From assembly GCA_963787185.1 (NCBI GenBank), contig CAWBCC010000013.1:442121-506120 (forward strand): DNA of 64,000 bases. The letters run 5' to 3'. Shown here piece after piece: positions 18,465 through 27,352 of the stretch. How positions within the stretch are numbered: the stretch's first letter is position 1; each line of letters opens with the position of its first letter. The stretch is from JAJXZP01 sp963787185. GTDB lineage: Bacteria > Spirochaetota > Spirochaetia > Treponematales > Rectinemataceae. The notes under the pieces are model-generated. The model was not told where the DNA came from. It made no database searches and worked only from the letters and a program-made list of their open reading frames with translations. A program made the position numbers and the translations under genes.

Positions 18465-18493
18465 CGTATATGCTCACATCGCGCATTCGTCAA
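18465..18493 (-). promoter_or_regulatory. promoter of the purine-degradation operon
   Basis: On the minus strand, -35 TTGACG (18488-18493) and -10 TATACG (18465-18470) are separated by exactly 17 bases. The position fits xdhA, whose start is 72 bases below the -10. The GntR-type operator follows directly. Confidence 0.75.
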
Positions 18494-18622
18494 TGTTCGT
18501 TTTCAAAATCCATCGCCTTACGATTGGCAGGAAAGATCACGAAATCCTGTCATAGCCACACCTCAAGGCATTCGGGAGATGCGGGCGTGCCACGATTGCA
18601 TCTTCGCCGATACCGATACCGT

Positions 18623-19369
18623 TCAGGAATGCAGGAGCCCAACTTGGAGCTCGAAGCCCTCCTCTCCGCGATAGCATTCGCTTATTAGAAGCAAAGGACG
18701 CTGAAGGCTGTCGCGGTAGTTGCCTTCGACGCGCAGAAGAGGCGTTCCCGGCTCGGTAGCCAGTAGGGCGGCGGTCTCATCGTCGGATAGGGCCGCCATG
18801 AAGCGAATTTCGCCTTCCTCCGCCTTGCGCTCATGGTAGAGTTCGAGGAAATGCTGCGACGGAAGCTCTCCTTCGGAGCGCGGAATGTTGGGAGCCAAGC
18901 CTTCCAGCACGATCAGGCTCTCGATCAGTCCGATCGGCTGGTTGTCGGCGAAAAGGAGCCGGCGGATGGCGAATAGCTCTTCACCCTGGACAATCGCCAG
19001 TTTCCGAGTTTCTTCCTCGCTCGCACGGCGGGCGCCCATTTCAAGGACGGTCAGCGAAGGACTCCGGCCGCTCTGCAAAATCTGCCGTTCGATATCCCAG
19101 TCCTTGCCCGTGCGGAGGGTGAGTTGAAAAGATCGTGGGCAGCTATAGGTTCCATCGCCGTGGCGTCGACGGATATACCCCTCCGCCGCGAGACCGGCCA
19201 GAGCGCTGCGCAGAGAGCTGCGGCTGATTTGGAGCTCTTCGGCGAGCTGTGCCTCCGAAGGCATACGTTGATCGGGGGGATACATGCCCCGACGTATTCG
19301 CTCCCGAAGTATATCCGTAGCCTGATCGGCCACAGGTTTGGAACGGATGACAGAGACTGAATCGGCCAT
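18623..19369 (-). CDS. GntR/UTRA-family transcriptional regulator
   Basis: About 248 residues: an N-terminal winged helix-turn-helix of GntR type (RIRRGMYPPDQRMPSEAQLAEELQISRSSLRSAL) in the first 70 residues, then a UTRA ligand-binding domain (LAIVQGEELFAIRRLLFADNQPIG; RVEGNYRDSLQRPLL). It is the likely repressor of the purine operon and of itself, because the same operator lies just below both -10 boxes. The start is taken at the ATG at 19369; a GTG at 19378, nearer to the AGGGGGG sequence, is an alternative. The effector is probably a purine or purine intermediate (inference from context). Confidence 0.88.
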   Translation of the reverse strand: MADSVSVIRSKPVADQATDILRERIRRGMYPPDQRMPSEAQLAEELQISRSSLRSALAGLAAEGYIRRRHGDGTYSCPRSFQLTLRTGKDWDIERQILQSGRSPSLTVLEMGARRASEEETRKLAIVQGEELFAIRRLLFADNQPIGLIESLIVLEGLAPNIPRSEGELPSQHFLELYHERKAEEGEIRFMAALSDDETAALLATEPGTPLLRVEGNYRDSLQRPLLLISECYRGEEGFELQVGLLHS

Positions 19370-19399
19370 ACGCGACACGACCCCCCTTTAGGGCTTTAC

Positions 19400-19413
19400 A
19401 TGACAGTCGTCAT
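19400..19413. promoter_or_regulatory. GntR-type operator in the regulator's own promoter
   Basis: ATGACAGTCGTCAT has perfect 5-base inverted arms (ATGAC/GTCAT) around AGTC. The stretch GACAGTCGTCATACC is identical to that in the xdhA promoter and has the same position relative to the -10, indicating autoregulation. Confidence 0.8.
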
Positions 19414-19416
19414 ACC

Positions 19417-19445
19417 TTTATAGCACGGTTCGGTGCTGCGCGCAA
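19417..19445 (-). promoter_or_regulatory. promoter of the GntR gene
   Basis: Minus-strand -35 TTGCGC (19440-19445) and -10 TATAAA (19417-19422), 17 bases apart. The operator begins 3 bases below the -10. Confidence 0.7.
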
Positions 19446-19505
19446 GAGAAATCAGCCGGAAGGTTTCGCCGGAGAGCTCGAAGGCTCGAGGCAGGAAGAA
19501 CCGTC

Positions 19506-21233
19506 TCAGTCCGTGAAGAGATCTATCGGCGTAAAGCGTTCGACGTCGATAAGCCCCTTGTCCGTTATCTTCAACTTCGGAATGACGGGCAGGGCCATGA
19601 ACGATAGAGTCATGAGCGGCGTGCTGTTGGATAGTCCTTCGCGGATGAAGAGTTCCTCGAAAGCGCGGAGCCGATCGACGACGAAACCTGCATCGCGATC
19701 GCTCATGAGTCCGGCTACGGGGAGGGGAAGGTCGAGGATAACCTCGTCGCCGATCGCGAAGACGAGTCCACCCTTCAGCTTATTGAGGTGCCGGGCCGCC
19801 TTGAATATGGAGCGATCGTCGACGCCCGCGACTATCATGTTATGCGAATCGTGGCTTATGGTTCCGCCGACCGCGCCGCGTTTCAAACCCAGGCCGTTTA
19901 TGAACCCCTTCCCGATGTTGCCCGAGCCGGTATGGCGCTCGATGACGAATATCTTCACGATGTCCCTGGTTATATCCGAAACGCAGTTACCCTCTTCCAC
20001 TTTCGGCTCGAGGAGGAGCTCGTCGGTGATTATCGATCCGGGCTTGGCCCCGATCACGCGGATGCGCTTTCCGCCCCCCGCCGGCAGGGGAATGCAGAAA
20101 TCCTCCTCGGTAAGCCACTTTACGTTGACCGAGTCGCGCGCCGGAGGGCGTGTGGTCGGAGGTTCCGCGACGAGGCGGCCGTCTTCGGCCACGAGAAGGC
20201 CGTCCTTGAAGACCATTTTGGCATGGAAGTCCTCGAGGGATTCGAAGACCACGAAGTCGGCCTTGTAGCCGGGAGCGACGGCACCGGAGCCGGGAATACC
20301 GAACCAGCGGGCGGGATTGGCGCAGGCTATGCGGAAGGCATCGATCGGATCGACGCCCCCAGCCAGAAGCAGCCGAAGGGCGTGATCCATATGCCCTTCG
20401 TCCACGAGGTCATTGGGGTGCCTGTCGTCGGAACAGATGAGAAAACGATCGGCCATCTTGGATTTCACCGCCGGCAGGAGATTGCGCAGGTCCTTGGCCG
20501 TGGATCCTTCGCGGAGCATGATATACATGCCCTTGCCGAGCTTCTCGAGCGCCTCCGCGGGAGTGGTACACTCGTGGTCCGAGCCGATACCCGCCGCGAT
20601 ATATGCCGACAGATCCCCGCCCGTAAGCCCCGGCGCGTGGCCGTCGACGCTTTTTCCCGCCTCGCGGAAAAGAGCTATTTTGTCGAGAAGATGTTGGTCC
20701 TTGTAGAGCACGCCGGGATAGTTCATCACCTCTCCGAGGCCGAGCACCCGCGGCTCGCGCAGGAATGGGTACATGTCCGACGCGTAGAGCGCGGCTCCCG
20801 CCGTATCGAAGCCCGTTGCGGGAACACACGAAGGGACCATGAAGTACACATCGATGGGCAAGGATTCGCTCGAGGCGAGCATGTACCGCATGCCGTCGTA
20901 ACCGAGGACGTTGGCGATCTCGTGGGGATCGGCCACGACGGCCGTGGTCCCCCTCGGCGCGACGATGCGGGCGTATTCGGGGGGAGAGAGCATCGAGGAC
21001 TCGATGTGCACATGTGAATCCACGAGCCCGGGGGCGAGAAACATGCCTTTGAGGTCGAGCGTGCGTTCGGCGTGCAGGCCGTCGTCGACGCCGGCGACAC
21101 GTCCGCGTCGAATCGAAATGGTCATATTCTTGCGCATCTCTCCACGAAGCAGATCGAGCAGAGTGCAGTTGGCCAAGTTGAGATCGCAGGTCACGGCGCC
21201 CCGCGCAGCATCTATCAGTTCCGATCCCGTCAT
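19506..21233 (-). CDS. ade: adenine deaminase
   Basis: A 575-residue adenine deaminase of the bacterial Ade type, turning adenine into hypoxanthine and ammonia. Metal and active-site motifs are visible: DSHVHIESSM, DPHEIANV, DGHAPGLTG, GSDHECTT and CSDDRHPND, with the family's C-terminal domain (SHDSHNMIVAG). Length is typical. GGAGG lies 4-5 bases before the ATG. It has its own promoter and is transcribed toward gntR, supplying hypoxanthine to the xanthine dehydrogenase encoded downstream. Confidence 0.95.
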   Translation of the reverse strand: MTGSELIDAARGAVTCDLNLANCTLLDLLRGEMRKNMTISIRRGRVAGVDDGLHAERTLDLKGMFLAPGLVDSHVHIESSMLSPPEYARIVAPRGTTAVVADPHEIANVLGYDGMRYMLASSESLPIDVYFMVPSCVPATGFDTAGAALYASDMYPFLREPRVLGLGEVMNYPGVLYKDQHLLDKIALFREAGKSVDGHAPGLTGGDLSAYIAAGIGSDHECTTPAEALEKLGKGMYIMLREGSTAKDLRNLLPAVKSKMADRFLICSDDRHPNDLVDEGHMDHALRLLLAGGVDPIDAFRIACANPARWFGIPGSGAVAPGYKADFVVFESLEDFHAKMVFKDGLLVAEDGRLVAEPPTTRPPARDSVNVKWLTEEDFCIPLPAGGGKRIRVIGAKPGSIITDELLLEPKVEEGNCVSDITRDIVKIFVIERHTGSGNIGKGFINGLGLKRGAVGGTISHDSHNMIVAGVDDRSIFKAARHLNKLKGGLVFAIGDEVILDLPLPVAGLMSDRDAGFVVDRLRAFEELFIREGLSNSTPLMTLSFMALPVIPKLKITDKGLIDVERFTPIDLFTD

Positions 21234-21255
21234 GCCGCCTCCCGATGGTCCCAGT

Positions 21256-21284
21256 AGTTAAGCGCGGCAATCCGGAAATGTCAA
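21256..21284 (-). promoter_or_regulatory. promoter of adenine deaminase
   Basis: Minus-strand -35 TTGACA (21279-21284, consensus), 17-base spacer, -10 TTAACT (21256-21261), with the ade start 23 bases below. No copy of the GntR operator is seen here. Confidence 0.6.
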
Positions 21285-21309
21285 ACCGTTTTATGGCGGC
21301 GGCTACGGC

Positions 21310-22122
21310 CTATCTGCTTTGATAGACGGCATCGGTCCACAGACTGGCCGAAGCGCAATCCTGGATGAACTTGACCTTCGAAAGCCAATCTTCGGCTTCG
21401 GCCTTGATGGAATACGGCCCCACTCGGACACGGTACCAGCTCGCGCCGGCGATGTCCCTGACCGTGATGAGGGAGGCGATGCCTTTGTCTGCGAGCGCGT
21501 GTTTCAAATTATCGGCTCTGTCCCTGCTCGTAAAGCTCGCGGCTTGGATCCAGTATTCGGTTGTCCGGACTTTCGGCGCGACCGGCGCCGTTCTGTTCCG
21601 CTCGCGATACGAAGCGACCGTCTTGACGGCCGGTCCGGCTGCCGCAACATGCCGCTTTGTCGCGGATGCGCTCTGTTCCATCACGGCGCCGCTCTGCCGT
21701 ATCCCAGCACCGGCTCCGGCGGAGACCGCCTGGGCCGGCCCCCCGAGACTGCCCTGGGCGGCCGCGAGGCTATTTTCGGCGGCAGCCGGGACGTTGCCTC
21801 CGGCCGCGGACGCACCGTTGACGCCCGGAACCGTCGTGCCGGCCGGAGGGACGCCGCCGAGGCTCGCGGGTTTGTCGCCGTAAACCACGATCACGTCGCC
21901 CGAGCGACTCTGATCGGAGGGTGGAGGCGGCGGGGGAGCCATCAGAAAGTCCTGGGGATCGGTGGCCTTGGGCACCGCCACGTTGCCGACACTGGCCGGA
22001 GCGGATAGCCCCCCGCCCGTCTTTTTGGGTGCAAAGAGAAAAAATCCGGTCGCCGCGAGAACGAGCACGAAGATCGTGGCGGACGAGGCGATCCAGAGCA
22101 ATTTTTTCCGTTCCGCGGACAT
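21310..22122 (-). CDS. SPOR-domain membrane protein
   Basis: A 270-residue protein with one N-terminal membrane segment (about residues 8-30), a long low-complexity linker rich in Pro, Ala and Gly (PPPPPPS near residue 65), and a C-terminal SPOR domain (EYWIQAASFTSRDRADNL ... WYRVRVGPY), which binds denuded peptidoglycan glycans at division sites. It probably acts in cell-wall or septum processes. It lies between ade and the transporter, with gaps on both sides, and has no evident link to purine metabolism. Confidence 0.8.
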   Translation of the reverse strand: MSAERKKLLWIASSATIFVLVLAATGFFLFAPKKTGGGLSAPASVGNVAVPKATDPQDFLMAPPPPPPSDQSRSGDVIVVYGDKPASLGGVPPAGTTVPGVNGASAAGGNVPAAAENSLAAAQGSLGGPAQAVSAGAGAGIRQSGAVMEQSASATKRHVAAAGPAVKTVASYRERNRTAPVAPKVRTTEYWIQAASFTSRDRADNLKHALADKGIASLITVRDIAGASWYRVRVGPYSIKAEAEDWLSKVKFIQDCASASLWTDAVYQSR

Positions 22123-22239
22123 TTTCTGACCCTCCCAAGGGCATTGCGGTCCACCACGCCAATGGCGCGAGGCCGACGCTCTCTCATCCCTTTATTCTAT
22201 CGGCAGGGCCGAGGGAGCGATCAAGACCTTTTGGCGACC

Positions 22240-23238
22240 TCAATCCTTCTCGAAGGGCGTTCCGAGGGCCGCGGGGGGGGTTACGTTCATCGCCCGAAGT
22301 ACCTTGACCATATCGCGCCTCACCGGTTCCGGAAGCCGAGCCAGCGTACGTTCCACCCACTCGGCCTGACCGATGTTGACGAGGAGGAGGGTGAGTATCA
22401 TGAGAGGGAAGGGCGCCACCTGGAGCACCTGGGAGGGGACGCCGGGCAGACTGGGTTGGATGACCAGGCCGAGCCATTGCAGGAAAGAGAAAAGGTAGGC
22501 CCCGAGGGCCGCCCGGAAGGGGCTCCAGCCGCCGAAAATGGTTATGGCGAGCACTATCCAGCCGATGCCGTCGAGGCCCGAGATCGTGCCCTTCCAGCCG
22601 GCCTTGACCGAGAGCGAGTAGATCGGCCCCGCCAGACCGGCGACCGCTCCCCCGATGACGGCGTACAGGTAGCGGAGCCGCTCGACTCTCGCTCCGCGCA
22701 CGTATGCCGCCGCCGGTTTTTCCCCTATGCCGCGGAGCATGAGCCCCGGCCTTGTCCTGAAAATATAGAACCAGGCCAGAAATATGAGGGCAAAGCTGAG
22801 ATAGGTCATCGGATCCTGCCGGAAAAGGAGCGGACCCAGAATCGGCAGGTTGTCGAGGGCGGGGATAGGAGCGAGAGACACGCGAGGGCCCATCTGTCCC
22901 ATGATAGGACTACCGAGGAAATAGGAAAGATCGCGGCAGAGAAGGGCGAGCACGAAACCCACCGCCACCTGGGACTGCTTGAGCGAGATGCTCGCGAAGG
23001 CGACGACGAGGGCGACCAGGGCGCCGATTCCCGCTCCGGCGAGAAAACCGAGTAGCAGGTTGTTGGTCGCCAGACTCACCGCGAAGCCGCCCATGGCGCT
23101 CAGGAGGATCGTGCCGTTCATCGAAAGGTTGATGATGCCCGCCCGCTCGGAGATAGTCTCTCCTATGACGCCGAAGATGACCGGTCCCGCAGCCGCGAGC
23201 ACTCCCGCGAGGCTGCGCAAAAGTTCGCTTTCGTTCAT
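22240..23238 (-). CDS. nucleoside-type ABC transporter permease (second)
   Basis: A 332-residue inner-membrane permease of the BPD_transp_2/LivM-like group used with BMP-family binding proteins (NupQ/YufQ type). There are about nine hydrophobic segments; ERAGIINLSMNGTILLSAMGG near the N-terminus is the family signature. The start ATG at 23238 overlaps the other permease's stop by 4 bases. It forms a heterodimeric channel with the 23235-24287 product and is powered by the duplicated ATPase. Substrate is most likely nucleosides or bases. Confidence 0.87.
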   Translation of the reverse strand: MNESELLRSLAGVLAAAGPVIFGVIGETISERAGIINLSMNGTILLSAMGGFAVSLATNNLLLGFLAGAGIGALVALVVAFASISLKQSQVAVGFVLALLCRDLSYFLGSPIMGQMGPRVSLAPIPALDNLPILGPLLFRQDPMTYLSFALIFLAWFYIFRTRPGLMLRGIGEKPAAAYVRGARVERLRYLYAVIGGAVAGLAGPIYSLSVKAGWKGTISGLDGIGWIVLAITIFGGWSPFRAALGAYLFSFLQWLGLVIQPSLPGVPSQVLQVAPFPLMILTLLLVNIGQAEWVERTLARLPEPVRRDMVKVLRAMNVTPPAALGTPFEKD

Positions 23239-24287
23239 GATCCCACCTGAGATTTCTTGAGCAGGCGCTGGCGCGCGCCCTGGCCGAGAAGGACGAAAAG
23301 CACGAGGGTGCCCTGGAGCACGCCGGCGAGCGAGGAATCCAGCTTCAGAACGATCGGGAGCTGGATCGACCCGACATTGAGAGCCGCGAAGAAAAGGGCG
23401 ACGGGCGCGGCGAAAGCCGCCTTGTAGTTCACGAGCATGGCGACCATGAGACCGAGGTATCCGTAGCCGCTCGATATCGAGGGGATAAGGCGGTGGTAGA
23501 CGGCCGTGACCTGAACGGCCCCCGCCACGCCTGCGAAGAGACCGCAGATGGCGAAGGAGGCCATCATGTGCTGCCATGTCGGGATGCCGAGGATGTATGC
23601 CGCTTTGGCATTCTTGCCGACCGCCTTGAGCTTCAAGCCGAAATACGTGCCTCGGAGCATGGCGTACACGATGAGAATCGCCGCGATCGCCATGATCACC
23701 GTCGCCGGACTCAAGCGGGATTGCGCGTTCAGCGTGGGCAGCCAGAGCTTCTGGTCGAAAGGCAGAGTGCCCGACATCGAGGCTACGCCGGGGCGCTTCC
23801 AGGGGCCGAAAATGAGCCAGATATTCAGGGCCGTAGCCACGAAATTGAGCCCCAGGCCGCCGAATATCTCGTTGACGCCGCCGAAGGTCTTGAGAGCCCC
23901 GGCGAGCATCGCCCAGAGCGCGCCGCCGGCCATGCCGGCGATGAACGCGATCACCAGAATCAGCGCGGGGTTCCAGCCGCTCGCGCCGTACACGCGGAGC
24001 GCCCACGTGGCGAAAATGCCGCCGAGAATGATCTGTCCTTCGATGCCGATGTTCCAGAGTCCCACGGTGAAGGTGAGCAGAAGCCCCGCGGTGACGAGAA
24101 GGAGAGGAACCCAGGCGACCAGCACATTCGATGCGACGTCCCAGGAGCCCAGGGCGCCGTCGACGATATTGGCGAAGGCCGAGATGGGCGGAGCCTTGGC
24201 TGCGATGAGAACGAGGGCGGTGATGAGGAGCGCCAGAACCACGGCCCCGACCTGGAACAAGGTGCGTCTCGCGGGCGTGTCACGCAT
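23235..24287 (-). CDS. nucleoside-type ABC transporter permease (first)
   Basis: A 350-residue multispanning permease (NupP/YufP type) with the family's TVGLWNIGIEGQIILGG signature around residues 75-90. The start overlaps the ATPase gene's stop by 8 bases. With the second permease it forms the transmembrane part of the importer encoded at 22.2-27.2 kb. Confidence 0.87.
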   Translation of the reverse strand: MRDTPARRTLFQVGAVVLALLITALVLIAAKAPPISAFANIVDGALGSWDVASNVLVAWVPLLLVTAGLLLTFTVGLWNIGIEGQIILGGIFATWALRVYGASGWNPALILVIAFIAGMAGGALWAMLAGALKTFGGVNEIFGGLGLNFVATALNIWLIFGPWKRPGVASMSGTLPFDQKLWLPTLNAQSRLSPATVIMAIAAILIVYAMLRGTYFGLKLKAVGKNAKAAYILGIPTWQHMMASFAICGLFAGVAGAVQVTAVYHRLIPSISSGYGYLGLMVAMLVNYKAAFAAPVALFFAALNVGSIQLPIVLKLDSSLAGVLQGTLVLFVLLGQGARQRLLKKSQVGS

Positions 24288-25779
24288 GGACGGCCTCCTG
24301 CGGCAGGCTTTCCCAGCCTTTGCCGCCTATGAGCGCTCCGAGCCGCTCCACGCTGAGGGTTTCGGCGCCGAGGGGGGGCGAGACCTGTCCCGCGAAAAAC
24401 ACGAGGACGCGATCGCTGTACTGGAGTATCTCGTCGAGATCGGACGAGATGAAGACTATGGCCGTGCCCTGCGCGCAGCGTTCCTTGAGTTTGCTCCATA
24501 TGTAGATCGTCGATTCTATGTCGAGTCCTCGAGTGGGATGCTCCACGAGGATGAGTGAGAGCGGATTGCGCATGAGGGCGAGCAGAGCGCGCTGCTGGTT
24601 GCCCCCCGAGAGAGCCTCGACCACGCTTTCCGGCGTGCCCTTGATGTTGAAAAGGGCTATGCGCTCGCGCGCGAGGGCCTCGGCCTTCTTTCGATCGATG
24701 AAGAGGCCATGCATGCCTTCGGATAGGACGAAATGTTCGGTGAGCGTGAGGCCGGGCACGAGCCCCTGTTCGAGGCGCGCGGCCGGCAGATAGGCCACTC
24801 CGCGCTTCTTGAAGTCGAGGTGCGAACGGCCGGTCATGTCGCGTTCGTCCTCATCGAGGCAGAACGAACCGCCGATGGGTTGGGTGAGACCGGCGCAGGC
24901 GCCGAGGAAGAGAGACTGGCCCGAACCCTCCATGCCGGCAAGGCCGATCACCTCGCCCGAGTGCACGGTGAGATCCACGCCGCGAATCTGAAGGCGCACT
25001 CCTTCTATGGAGACGGTCTTGACCGAAAGCACCTTTCCGCCCGGTCTGGTTGCGTTCTTCGGAGCGAGCGGCACTTCCTTGCCGAACATCATTTCGATGA
25101 GGCGTCCGGTCTCGAACGGAGGCTCTGCGGTTCCGACGAGCTCGCCCTGACGGAGCACCGCGGCGCTGTCGCAGAGGAACTCGACGTCTTCGAGTTTGTG
25201 CGAGACGAAAATTACGGTCATGCCTTCGGCGGCGAGCTTCTTGAGCGTGTCGAAGAGCTTCTCTTTCTGCGGAAGGCTGATCCCCGTCGTGGGCTCGTCG
25301 AGGATCAGAACGCGGGCGCCCAGCCAGAGAAGACGGAGAATCTCGAGCTGCTGGCGTTCGCCGACGGTCAGCGAATCGACATAGGCCTCGGGATCGAGGG
25401 AGAATCCGAAACGTTCTGCGAGCTCACGGAACTCCATGGCGGCGCTTCTGCGATTCGGGAACAGACCTCCCACCCGTCCGAGGATGAAGTCGTCCAGGAG
25501 CTTCATGGGCGGAAAATCGAGGGGGTCCTGGTGCAGCATGCCCACGCCATGGCGGATGGCGTCCGCCGGCGAGCGTATGACGACGGGATTTCCGTCGAGC
25601 ACGATCTCGCCCGAGTCGGGCGTGTAGAAACCCGAGAATATCTTCATGAGCGTGCTCTTTCCGGCGCCGTTCTCCCCCAGAATGCCCTGGATGGTGGCGG
25701 AAGGAATTTTGAGCGAGATCGACGCGTTCGCGCGGACCTTGCCGAATGTCTTATTGATGTCGCGCAACTCGACCAGCAT
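24280..25779 (-). CDS. duplicated ABC ATPase of the nucleoside importer
   Basis: A 499-residue protein with two ATP-binding cassettes, as in sugar and BMP/nucleoside importers. The first has a full Walker A (GENGAGKST at 35-43), signature LTVGERQQLEIL and Walker B RVLILDEPTTG. The second has a degenerate Walker A (GMEGSGQS) but keeps LSGGNQQRALLA; this asymmetry is normal for the family. It drives uptake through the two permeases encoded just downstream. Confidence 0.9.
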   Translation of the reverse strand: MLVELRDINKTFGKVRANASISLKIPSATIQGILGENGAGKSTLMKIFSGFYTPDSGEIVLDGNPVVIRSPADAIRHGVGMLHQDPLDFPPMKLLDDFILGRVGGLFPNRRSAAMEFRELAERFGFSLDPEAYVDSLTVGERQQLEILRLLWLGARVLILDEPTTGISLPQKEKLFDTLKKLAAEGMTVIFVSHKLEDVEFLCDSAAVLRQGELVGTAEPPFETGRLIEMMFGKEVPLAPKNATRPGGKVLSVKTVSIEGVRLQIRGVDLTVHSGEVIGLAGMEGSGQSLFLGACAGLTQPIGGSFCLDEDERDMTGRSHLDFKKRGVAYLPAARLEQGLVPGLTLTEHFVLSEGMHGLFIDRKKAEALARERIALFNIKGTPESVVEALSGGNQQRALLALMRNPLSLILVEHPTRGLDIESTIYIWSKLKERCAQGTAIVFISSDLDEILQYSDRVLVFFAGQVSPPLGAETLSVERLGALIGGKGWESLPQEAVHA

Positions 25780-25885
25780 TCGCCTTTCCTTTCGCTGACC
25801 TCAAGTTCGAGATTGCAGGGCGATTTCAGTAATGGTGGTTGGAGAAAAAAAATGTAGCGAGCGGTCAACCCTGCCGCACGGAAAA

Positions 25886-25992
25886 ACCACAGAGGCATAG
25901 AGACTCCGACTATGTGGAAATCCGGATGTGAGCGACCGAACTCGGCGGCGCGAATACGGCATCATCCGGACTTCTTCTCTGCGCCTCTGTGG
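25886..25992. repeat. inverted CCACAGAGGC pair in the ATPase-BMP gap
   Basis: ACCACAGAGGC at 25886-25896, preceded by five A, faces GCCTCTGTGG at 25983-25992, followed by a T-rich run. The roughly 86-base interior makes a simple terminator unlikely. The motif resembles dispersed intergenic CACAGAG repeats known in several phyla; only this one pair is in the window. The rest of the 237-base gap holds no gene. Confidence 0.45.
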
Positions 25993-26016
25993 CTACTTTT
26001 TCTGACAGGCGCCTAA

Positions 26017-27213
26017 TTACTTCGAAACGCTCTGGCCCTGCATGCCCTCCAGAAGCTGGGGCAGGTACCATATCTGCTGATCCGTGGCTGCCTGGCCCTT
26101 GTCGAGATAGACGCTTCCATCTTGCAGCTTGATGGGGCCCTTCCAGAGATTGAGCCCCTTCCCGAGCTCGCCGACGAACCGATCGACGTCGCGAGACACT
26201 TGCGGCGAGAGCGTGCCTTTGTTGAACCCGACGGCCGACATGTCCGGATCGTTGATGTTTTTCCAATAAGGACCATTCCACTCGAAGTGATTTACCCAGG
26301 TTCCGGCCATGGCGGCCTTGGCCGCGTTCACATAGGCGGGCCCCCAGTTGTAGTAGGGAACTCCGAGAGAGACGCCCTTGCCCTCGTCGATGGCCTTGGC
26401 ATAATCGTAGGGGATGGCCCAGACCTTCTTGCCCTGGGCACTGAACTTGGCGGCCTCGGCCACGGCTTCGGTGGTATCGATGCCGGAGATGACTACATCG
26501 TAGCCCGAGTTGAAGAAGTCGTCGGCGACCTGGGTGGGATCGGAGGTGACGCCGGGGATATTGAACCAGAACCCGATCCACGTGACCTTGAACTCAAGCT
26601 TGGCCGGGTCTCTTCTGAGGAAGTGGACCCAGGCATAGCGGGCGCCGAGATAGGCCGAGGAGGCGAGGCGGCGGGTTTCGTCATTGATGAGCGGCCCGAG
26701 GAATCCTATCTTGCCGGTCTTGGTGGTGAGGGCGGCTGCGACGCCGGCGACTTCCTTCATGTACTCGACCTTGCCCATGATATTGATCATGTTGGGCAGC
26801 GGTTTGTAGTCCTTGCCGTCCTTCCACTGCTGATCGCCGGAGGTGAGGATGACGAAGATGTCCGGATGGGCCTGGGCGAACTTGATCGCCTCGTCGGTCA
26901 TGTCGTCGGAGCTGAAAATGACGAGCTTCGCGCCCTGGGTGACCAGACTCTCGGCCAGCTGGGATACGGTCGTGCCCGGACGATCGGCCGAGTTCGCCTT
27001 GTCGATGTAGACGAGCTTGGTCCCGGGTACCTTCCCGAGGACGTACTGGACACCGTCGTAATTGGCTTCGCTCCAGCCGTGATCGTTGTAAGGACCGACC
27101 ATGACGAGGCCGATCGTAAGATTCGACCCCGCAGCGGGCGGAGCGCTCTGAGCGAAGACGCCCAGACCTACCGCCAGTGTGAGAAACAGGACGAGCACCA
27201 TCGATTTCCGCAT
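26017..27213 (-). CDS. BMP-family nucleoside-binding protein
   Basis: A 398-residue extracytoplasmic binding protein of the BMP/Med (PnrA, NupN) family. LTIGLVMVGPYNDHGWSEANYDGVQ opens the mature part, and VIFSSDDMTDEAIKFA and GIDTTEAVAEAAKFS are typical. The start is set at the ATG at 27213, 8 bases after AAGGAG; longer frames upstream cross the promoter. The signal sequence (about 22 residues, ending VFAQS) has no lipobox cysteine, unlike many Gram-positive homologues, so a free periplasmic protein is likely. It feeds the permease/ATPase genes downstream and probably binds purine nucleosides. Confidence 0.88.
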   Translation of the reverse strand: MRKSMVLVLFLTLAVGLGVFAQSAPPAAGSNLTIGLVMVGPYNDHGWSEANYDGVQYVLGKVPGTKLVYIDKANSADRPGTTVSQLAESLVTQGAKLVIFSSDDMTDEAIKFAQAHPDIFVILTSGDQQWKDGKDYKPLPNMINIMGKVEYMKEVAGVAAALTTKTGKIGFLGPLINDETRRLASSAYLGARYAWVHFLRRDPAKLEFKVTWIGFWFNIPGVTSDPTQVADDFFNSGYDVVISGIDTTEAVAEAAKFSAQGKKVWAIPYDYAKAIDEGKGVSLGVPYYNWGPAYVNAAKAAMAGTWVNHFEWNGPYWKNINDPDMSAVGFNKGTLSPQVSRDVDRFVGELGKGLNLWKGPIKLQDGSVYLDKGQAATDQQIWYLPQLLEGMQGQSVSK

Positions 27214-27297
27214 AGTCCTTCTCCTTGTCCGTGCATCGGATGTCGCCGCGCCGCCGGAGGCGCTGGCAAAGATGGCACGGCTTTGTATCGGGTTTGG

Positions 27298-27325
27298 ATT
27301 ATAACCCAGATTCGTAGGACGACAA
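27298..27325 (-). promoter_or_regulatory. promoter of the nucleoside transporter operon
   Basis: Minus-strand -10 TATAAT (27298-27303, consensus) with -35 TTGTCG (27320-27325) at 16 bases. It leaves a leader of about 80 bases before the BMP gene, in which no riboswitch was recognised. Confidence 0.6.
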
Positions 27326-27352
27326 GCCTTTTCTTGCGAAGAGACGTCCTCG

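Noticed and set aside
27214..27297. Purine riboswitch in the transporter leader
   Set aside because: The leader is short and I could not find the conserved three-way-junction core; no riboswitch is called.
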